DNA of 11,267 nt, taken from an uncultured Saprospiraceae bacterium (GTDB lineage: Bacteria > Bacteroidota > Bacteroidia > Chitinophagales > Saprospiraceae). Positions 7,342 to 11,267 of this stretch are shown here, in pieces (the stretch's first letter is position 1; each line of letters opens with the position of its first letter). Under the pieces are notes generated by a model. That model was not told where the DNA came from, ran no database searches, and saw only the letters and a list, made by a program, of their open reading frames with translations. The stretch spans positions 1 to 11,267 of the forward strand of contig CALJKQ010000144.1 of NCBI GenBank assembly GCA_937973565.1, written 5' to 3'. The translations under genes were made by a program, and so were the position numbers.

Positions 7342-8769
7342 GTGACAGAAAGGATCAGCATCTTTGATATATTTAAGATAGGCATTGGCCCATCGAGTTC
7401 TCATACCATGGGGCCATGGAAGGCAGCATTACAATATGTAAAGTGGCTGGAAGCAGAAGGCGTGTTGGACAACGTAACGGGAATTGATGTTTGGTTGTAT
7501 GGTTCATTGGCGAAAACAGGTAAAGGCCATGGTACAGATATGGCAGTGCTTTTGGGTCTTACTGGCGCACATCCCGAGACGGTGCCGGTCGAAGCAGTAA
7601 TTCCCACTTTTGAAAAAGTTGACGAAATAAATACAATTTCGCTCCTCGGCAAAAAAGATGTTGCCTTTAATACAATAAGCAACATACATTTTTTATACGA
7701 CCAAATGCTTCCATATCATGCCAATGCATTGACGCTTGTCAGTCATTTTGAAGGAGATCATAGTATAGCAAAAACCTATTATTCCGTTGGGGGAGGATTT
7801 GTTATTTGTGAAGGTGATGAGTCCAACGAAGGTAACTCAGCTATTATACCATATCCTATTGATAAAGCAGAAGAGCTCAGATTCTGGTGCATGCAAGAAG
7901 GTAAGCGCATTTCTGAAATCGTTCTGGAAAATGAGAAAAGCTGGAGAAGTGAATCGGATATAAACGAGGGCATTGAAAGGTTATGGCAAATCATGAAAGA
8001 ATGCATATTTAATTCCTGTAAAAAGCAAGGATCGTTGCCGGGCGGACTCGATGTTCAGCGTAGAGCATTTACTATAGCTGAGAAATTGTTGCCGGGGCAG
8101 CAGTCAATTGACAGCGCAGATGCATGGATGTTGGCCATAAGAAATCAGGATCAGAATTTCAGTACCACGTTGAAATGGCTGAGCTGTTTTGCCCTTGCTG
8201 TTAATGAGGAAAATGCCAATTACGGCAGAATTGTTACAGCACCCACCAATGGCGCAGCCGGTGTTATCCCGGCAGTATTGATGTACCATATGCTGTTTTC
8301 TCCGGGTGCAAGGAATAGTGATATCGCCACTTTTTTATTGGTTGCCGGAGAAATGGGAAGCTTGTTTAAAAAAGGTGCAACCATATCTGCTGCCATGGGT
8401 GGTTGTCAGGCAGAAATTGGTGTTTCCTCCGCCATGGCTGCAGCGGCGTTAACGGAATGTCTCGGAGGGAGTTATGATCAGGTGATGATGGCTGCGGAAA
8501 TTGCCATGGAGCATCATTTGGGATTGACCTGCGATCCAATAGGCGGCTTGGTGCAAATACCCTGTATTGAAAGAAACACCATGGGAGCCATAAAAGCCGT
8601 GACGGCTTCCCAAATTGCATTGGAATCAGATCCGTCCAAAGCAAAAGTTACATTGGACGGAGTTATAAAAACGATGAAGGTAACGGCAGATGATATGCAC
8701 CACAAATACAAAGAAACCGCAGACGGCGGGTTGGCTGTACATATTCCGGTGAGCATAGTAGAGTGTTGA
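7342..8769 (+). CDS. sdaA: L-serine ammonia-lyase (L-serine dehydratase), single-chain iron-sulfur type
   Basis: Converts L-serine to pyruvate and ammonia with a [4Fe-4S] cluster instead of PLP. The 475-residue chain joins both classical parts: the beta domain (1 to about 160; FDIFKIGIGPSSSHTMGP at 8-25) and the alpha domain (about 190-475; GSLPGGLDVQRRA 230-242, TAPTNGAAGVIPA 299-311, GGCQAEIG 353-360, DPIGGLVQIPC 398-408). Cluster ligands are predicted at C355, C397 and C408. Their spacings of 42 and 11 are the same as I recall for the Legionella pneumophila enzyme. The last residue, C475, matches the C-terminal cysteine that acts there as an internal inhibitor. The start is a GTG, supported because conserved sequence begins within six residues of it and no ATG lies nearby. 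It probably shares an mRNA with the gene 6 bp upstream. Confidence 0.96.
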   Translation: MTERISIFDIFKIGIGPSSSHTMGPWKAALQYVKWLEAEGVLDNVTGIDVWLYGSLAKTGKGHGTDMAVLLGLTGAHPETVPVEAVIPTFEKVDEINTISLLGKKDVAFNTISNIHFLYDQMLPYHANALTLVSHFEGDHSIAKTYYSVGGGFVICEGDESNEGNSAIIPYPIDKAEELRFWCMQEGKRISEIVLENEKSWRSESDINEGIERLWQIMKECIFNSCKKQGSLPGGLDVQRRAFTIAEKLLPGQQSIDSADAWMLAIRNQDQNFSTTLKWLSCFALAVNEENANYGRIVTAPTNGAAGVIPAVLMYHMLFSPGARNSDIATFLLVAGEMGSLFKKGATISAAMGGCQAEIGVSSAMAAAALTECLGGSYDQVMMAAEIAMEHHLGLTCDPIGGLVQIPCIERNTMGAIKAVTASQIALESDPSKAKVTLDGVIKTMKVTADDMHHKYKETADGGLAVHIPVSIVEC

Positions 8770-8809
8770 TAAACAAGGTGTTGTATAAGGTTTGACCCGT
8801 TACTGCCAC

Positions 8810-8844
8810 ATACTTTAATTTAAAAAAAGTATAATATTTTTTTT
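8810..8844 (+). terminator. Weak AT-rich terminator-like hairpin after the serine dehydratase gene
   Basis: ATACTTT (8810-8816) can pair with AAAGTAT (8826-8832) across a 9-base loop, followed shortly by eight T residues (8837-8844). The stem has only one G-C pair, so it may be inefficient, but position and T tract fit the end of the two-gene unit before the tRNA promoter. Confidence 0.35.
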
Positions 8845-8854
8845 CACAAAATAC

Positions 8855-8885
8855 TTGTGCAGAAAGTAAAATTGGCTTACTTTTG
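8855..8885 (+). promoter_or_regulatory. Bacteroidota-type promoter of the tRNA-Ser gene
   Basis: TTG at 8855-8857 (-33 element) and TACTTTTG at 8878-8885 (-7 element, exact TAnnTTTG) are separated by 20 bases, the usual spacing for this phylum. The -7 element ends 19 bases before the mature tRNA 5' end, so a short 5' leader would be trimmed by RNase P. Confidence 0.75.
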
Positions 8886-8904
8886 CAGTCTCTAAAGAGA
8901 GAAA

Positions 8905-8992
8905 GGAAGAATGGCAGAGCTGGTTTATTGCACCGGTCTTGAAAACCGGCGTACCTGAAAGGGTACCTGGGGTTCGAATCCCTATTCTTCCG
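8905..8992 (+). tRNA. tRNA-Ser (anticodon UGA)
   Basis: An 88-nt class II tRNA. The acceptor stem pairs GGAAGAA (8905-8911) with TTCTTCC (8985-8991), and the discriminator base is G8992, as expected for serine. The anticodon stem pairs CCGGT with ACCGG around the loop CTTGAAA, giving anticodon UGA for codon UCA (and neighbours through wobble). A long variable arm pairs GTACC with GGTAC, typical of tRNA-Ser. The T arm has TTCGAAT in the loop. CCA is not encoded: the bases after the discriminator are CAA, so the end is added by nucleotidyltransferase. It is transcribed alone, with its own promoter upstream and a terminator 3 bases downstream. Confidence 0.97.
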
Positions 8993-8995
8993 CAA

Positions 8996-9027
8996 TGGCG
9001 CTGTTTTTAACGGCGCCATTTTTTTTT
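8996..9027 (+). terminator. Intrinsic terminator of the tRNA-Ser gene
   Basis: TGGCGCTGTT (8996-9005) pairs with AACGGCGCCA (9009-9018) over 10 bp, with one T-G wobble and a three-T loop, followed by nine T residues (9019-9027). Two A residues before the stem can extend it into the T tract. It starts 3 bases after the tRNA discriminator, so the tRNA precursor has a very short 3' trailer before the hairpin. Confidence 0.85.
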
Positions 9028-9089
9028 GATAAAATTAATGTTGGATTCCTTTCCAATAGGTTAAGTATCCTTAATTTCACAAGTAAAAA

Positions 9090-10136
9090 GTGTTTAAAAA
9101 TTTATCCATCAGGCAATTAACTTATTTTGTAATTGCCTGCATCAGTTTACTTTATCTTGTCTTTATTTCCATTCACTATTTGTTGGCTCGCTATTTTGAG
9201 TCACCCTTGCTTCAGTTGTTGTTGGTGTTTATGGGCTTGGGCATAAATATTTACATCGTAAAGAATGTTTTGGAGAGATTTGTTTTCAGGAAAATAAAGG
9301 TGATATACAAGATCATCCGGGATTCTAAATTGACAAAAAAGGAGAAGGAATCGGTAGACATAGGTTCTGCTACTTTTGAAGCGGTTACGGAGGATGTAAT
9401 TGAGTGGACAAGGGATACCCAACAGGAAATTGAATCCTTGAAGAGTCTTGAAGAATACAGGAAGTCATACGTGGGTAACATTTCACATGAATTGAAAACT
9501 CCAATTTTTTCTATTCAAGGTTATCTTCATACTTTATTGGATGGAGGGCTTGAAGACCCAAAGATCAACCGAAGCTATCTGGAAAAGGCCAGCAGCAATG
9601 CTGATCGTCTGCAAAATATTGTTGAAGACTTGGAGACCATCAGTAAGTTGGAATCGGATGCTTTGGCCCTTGAATTTAAAAAATTCGATATCAAATCTTT
9701 AAGCAAGGATATTTTTGAAGACCTGGATAAAATGGCCAGAGAAAAGCAAATCAAACTTCAGTTTAAAGATGGAGCATCACCCAATACGGTAGTGAATGCT
9801 GACAAGGAATGCATCAGGCAGGTGATGACCAATTTGTTGGTAAATGCCATTAAATATGGTAAAGAAGGGGGGAGTGTGAAAGTTAGCTTCTATGATCTGG
9901 AATCTCAAATTCTTATTGAAGTTTCAGACAACGGTGTAGGCATTGAAGAAAAACACCTGAAGCATTTGTTCGATAGATTTTACAGGGTTGATACAAGCAG
10001 GTCCAGAAAGATAGGGGGATCCGGCTTGGGACTTAGCATTGTGAAACACATTATCGAAGCTCATAACCAGACCATTAATGTAAGAAGCACCATTGGTCTG
10101 GGAAGTACTTTTGGTTTTACGTTGGAAAGAGGGTAA
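9090..10136 (+). CDS. Sensor histidine kinase, PhoR-like, with minimal extracytoplasmic region
   Basis: Membrane-bound two-component kinase of 348 residues. Two hydrophobic helices (about 11-31 and 38-58) are separated by only about six residues, so there is no real periplasmic sensor domain. A helical linker (59-122) replaces a clear HAMP or PAS domain. HisKA: NISHELKTP (130-138) with phospho-acceptor H133. HATPase_c: N box NLLVNAIKYG (248-257), G1 DNGVGI (280-285), F box LFDRFYR (293-299), G2 GGSGLGLSIVKH (309-320); all ATP-binding motifs are intact. The start is a GTG at 9090 in an A-rich context; no ATG lies near it in frame. No response regulator is adjacent in the window: a tRNA unit lies upstream and a convergent gene downstream. 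The ligand is unknown; a membrane-state or internal signal is inferred from the architecture. Confidence 0.92.
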   Translation: MFKNLSIRQLTYFVIACISLLYLVFISIHYLLARYFESPLLQLLLVFMGLGINIYIVKNVLERFVFRKIKVIYKIIRDSKLTKKEKESVDIGSATFEAVTEDVIEWTRDTQQEIESLKSLEEYRKSYVGNISHELKTPIFSIQGYLHTLLDGGLEDPKINRSYLEKASSNADRLQNIVEDLETISKLESDALALEFKKFDIKSLSKDIFEDLDKMAREKQIKLQFKDGASPNTVVNADKECIRQVMTNLLVNAIKYGKEGGSVKVSFYDLESQILIEVSDNGVGIEEKHLKHLFDRFYRVDTSRSRKIGGSGLGLSIVKHIIEAHNQTINVRSTIGLGSTFGFTLERG

Positions 10137-10164
10137 AAAAAAAAGCCGGATTCAACCGGCTTTT
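10135..10164. terminator. Shared convergent terminator between the histidine kinase and the DksA-like gene
   Basis: AAAAGCCGG (10141-10149) pairs with CCGGCTTTT (10156-10164) around a six-base loop. On the minus strand the hairpin is followed by ten T residues (the A tract 10135-10144), a strong terminator for the DksA-like gene. On the plus strand only four T residues follow, so termination of the kinase mRNA is probably weaker. The last two bases of the kinase stop codon are the first two of the A tract. Confidence 0.8.
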
Positions 10165-10167
10165 ATG

Positions 10168-11267
10168 TTAAATATCTTCTTCTTCATCACTTTCTTCGTA
10201 CGGCTCTTCGTAATCAGTGCTTTCTTCGTCAGTGATGTCAATATCGTCTTCTTCAAAAGTTTCTTCAGGACCTTCTGTGAAGCTATCCAGATCTTTCAGG
10301 ATTTCATCCAATTCATCGTCCTCATCGTCCAGTTTTTTAGGAGATTTTCCTGAACTACCTGGCTTTTTAATGACTTTGGTTATTATCACAGGCTTCTTAG
10401 GCTCAGAAGGCTTTCTTTTTTTCGTTTCTTCTTCTTCCTCTTCGCTGTCAAGGTCTCTTTTGTTGGCAGCAGATTGAGCAGCAGCCACAACAGCAGCAGC
10501 TTGTTCACCATGTTGTTTTGCCAGGACAGACTTGGTAGTCGTAGGAACTGCCATCAATCTTTTTTTATCGATGAGTTCTCCTGTTACAGCACAAATGCCA
10601 TAAGTTTTATTTCTAATTCTGACAAGTGCGTTTTGTAAGTCTGAAATAAATGTCCTTTGGCGGGTTGCCATTGAATTCAGCATTTCCACCTCTGATTGAG
10701 AGGATGAAAAGTCTGTCAAATCTTTAGTAAAATCACCGCTGGTATTTTCAGTAATTTCCTTTATCTGTTCCATTAAATTTTCATATTGAAAACGAGCTTT
10801 TTCAAGTTTGTCGTCAATGATGGCTTTAAATTCTTCCAGATCTTTATCGGAATACCTGTGCACCACGGTTTGTACCGGTAATGATGGGGGTTCTGGTTGC
10901 ATATTTCTTTTTTCCTTTAAATATTCTATTTTAGCTTGATTGTCAAATGAATTTTCCAGCTTTTCAAGTTGGGCTTTGTCTATGGTTTGCAGGGGCTTGG
11001 ATGCTTTTTTTTCTGCAACCGGCTTTTCAACTGTTTTAGATGCTTTGGATTTTGATTTATCTGCTGTCTTTACAACATTTTTTGCCTTCTCTGCCGGAGC
11101 AGATGACTTGGTAGCTACAGCAGGTTTTGTGGTTTTCGTTTTTTCTTCTTTAACCTGCTTGGGAGCGACTGTCGGTTTTGAGGCAGGTTTGGCTGCTGCG
11201 ACTTTGCTTTCTTCAACCTTAGCTTTTAAGACAGGTTTTTTAGTTTCTTGCTTTTTAGGCGCAGGGG
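10168..11267 (-). CDS. DksA/TraR-like protein with Lys/Ala/Pro-rich N-terminal extension and acidic tail, N-terminus outside the window
   Basis: The frame is open from the TAA at 10168 to the right edge (365 codons visible). An internal ATG at 10902 would give 244 residues, but coding-like sequence continues upstream in frame for 121 codons without a stop, so the true start is outside. Part 1 (about 95 residues, 11267-10981) is Lys/Ala/Pro-rich with 26 lysines, like histone H1-type tails. Part 2, numbered from the internal Met, is DksA-like: coiled coil about 18-95 with tip DLTDFS (61-66), then NKTYGICAVTGELIDKKRL (98-116). Aligned without gaps to E. coli DksA, zinc positions are C104, T107, S125 and A128, so the zinc finger is degenerate, a common state in Bacteroidota. 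Part 3 (about 150-244) is charged and ends with 31 Asp/Glu in the last 54 residues. A role in RNA polymerase or nucleoid regulation is inferred. Confidence 0.82.
   Translation of the reverse strand, partial: PAPKKQETKKPVLKAKVEESKVAAAKPASKPTVAPKQVKEEKTKTTKPAVATKSSAPAEKAKNVVKTADKSKSKASKTVEKPVAEKKASKPLQTIDKAQLEKLENSFDNQAKIEYLKEKRNMQPEPPSLPVQTVVHRYSDKDLEEFKAIIDDKLEKARFQYENLMEQIKEITENTSGDFTKDLTDFSSSQSEVEMLNSMATRQRTFISDLQNALVRIRNKTYGICAVTGELIDKKRLMAVPTTTKSVLAKQHGEQAAAVVAAAQSAANKRDLDSEEEEEETKKRKPSEPKKPVIITKVIKKPGSSGKSPKKLDDEDDELDEILKDLDSFTEGPEETFEEDDIDITDEESTDYEEPYEESDEEEDI

Noticed and set aside
8971..8995. tRNA-Ser 3' end as an integration site
   Set aside because: No integrase, no direct repeat of the tRNA 3' end and no mobile gene is visible downstream; a normal terminator follows at once.
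8663..9019. Minus-strand open frame of 118 codons across the end of the serine dehydratase gene and the tRNA
   Set aside because: It runs antisense through a certain CDS, a certain tRNA and its terminator, and the product has no recognisable features.

Overview
The window looks like chromosomal DNA of a Bacteroidota bacterium, possibly of the Saprospiria or Chitinophagia type (the class is a guess). The reasons are an AT-rich composition, start codons without Shine-Dalgarno sequences, promoter elements of the TAnnTTTG type, and several families typical of this phylum: a helix-hairpin-helix outer-membrane-type protein, a BT_3928-like DoxX protein, and a DksA-like protein with a degenerate zinc finger. 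I see no insertion sequence, phage gene, integrase or CRISPR array.

Left part, minus strand (1-5645): five tightly packed genes that probably form one operon, read right to left. They are a cytosolic alpha/beta-hydrolase of the esterase D family, an M17 leucyl aminopeptidase, a UbiA-family prenyltransferase, a Maf nucleotide pyrophosphatase, and the first 636 codons of a helix-hairpin-helix plus predicted beta-barrel protein that runs off the left edge. Gaps are 5 and 16 bp, then a 17-bp overlap, then 38 bp.

Middle, plus strand (5863-8769): after a 217-bp divergent intergenic region come a BT_3928-like DoxX/MauE membrane protein and, 6 bp later, a single-chain iron-sulfur L-serine dehydratase that ends in a cysteine. 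Next is a stand-alone tRNA-Ser(UGA) with a clear promoter upstream and an intrinsic terminator starting 3 bases downstream.

Right part: a PhoR-like sensor histidine kinase on the plus strand, with almost no extracytoplasmic domain and no response regulator beside it. A terminator hairpin that can work in both directions separates it from a convergent minus-strand gene running off the right edge. That gene is the most unusual item. It encodes a Lys/Ala/Pro-rich, histone H1-like N-terminal region, then a DksA/TraR-like core in which three of four zinc-ligand positions are replaced, then a very acidic C-terminal tail.

Most of the window is housekeeping: protein and nucleotide turnover, lipid or quinone prenylation, serine catabolism and signalling. 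Both edge genes are incomplete and were read through to the window boundary with no stop codon.
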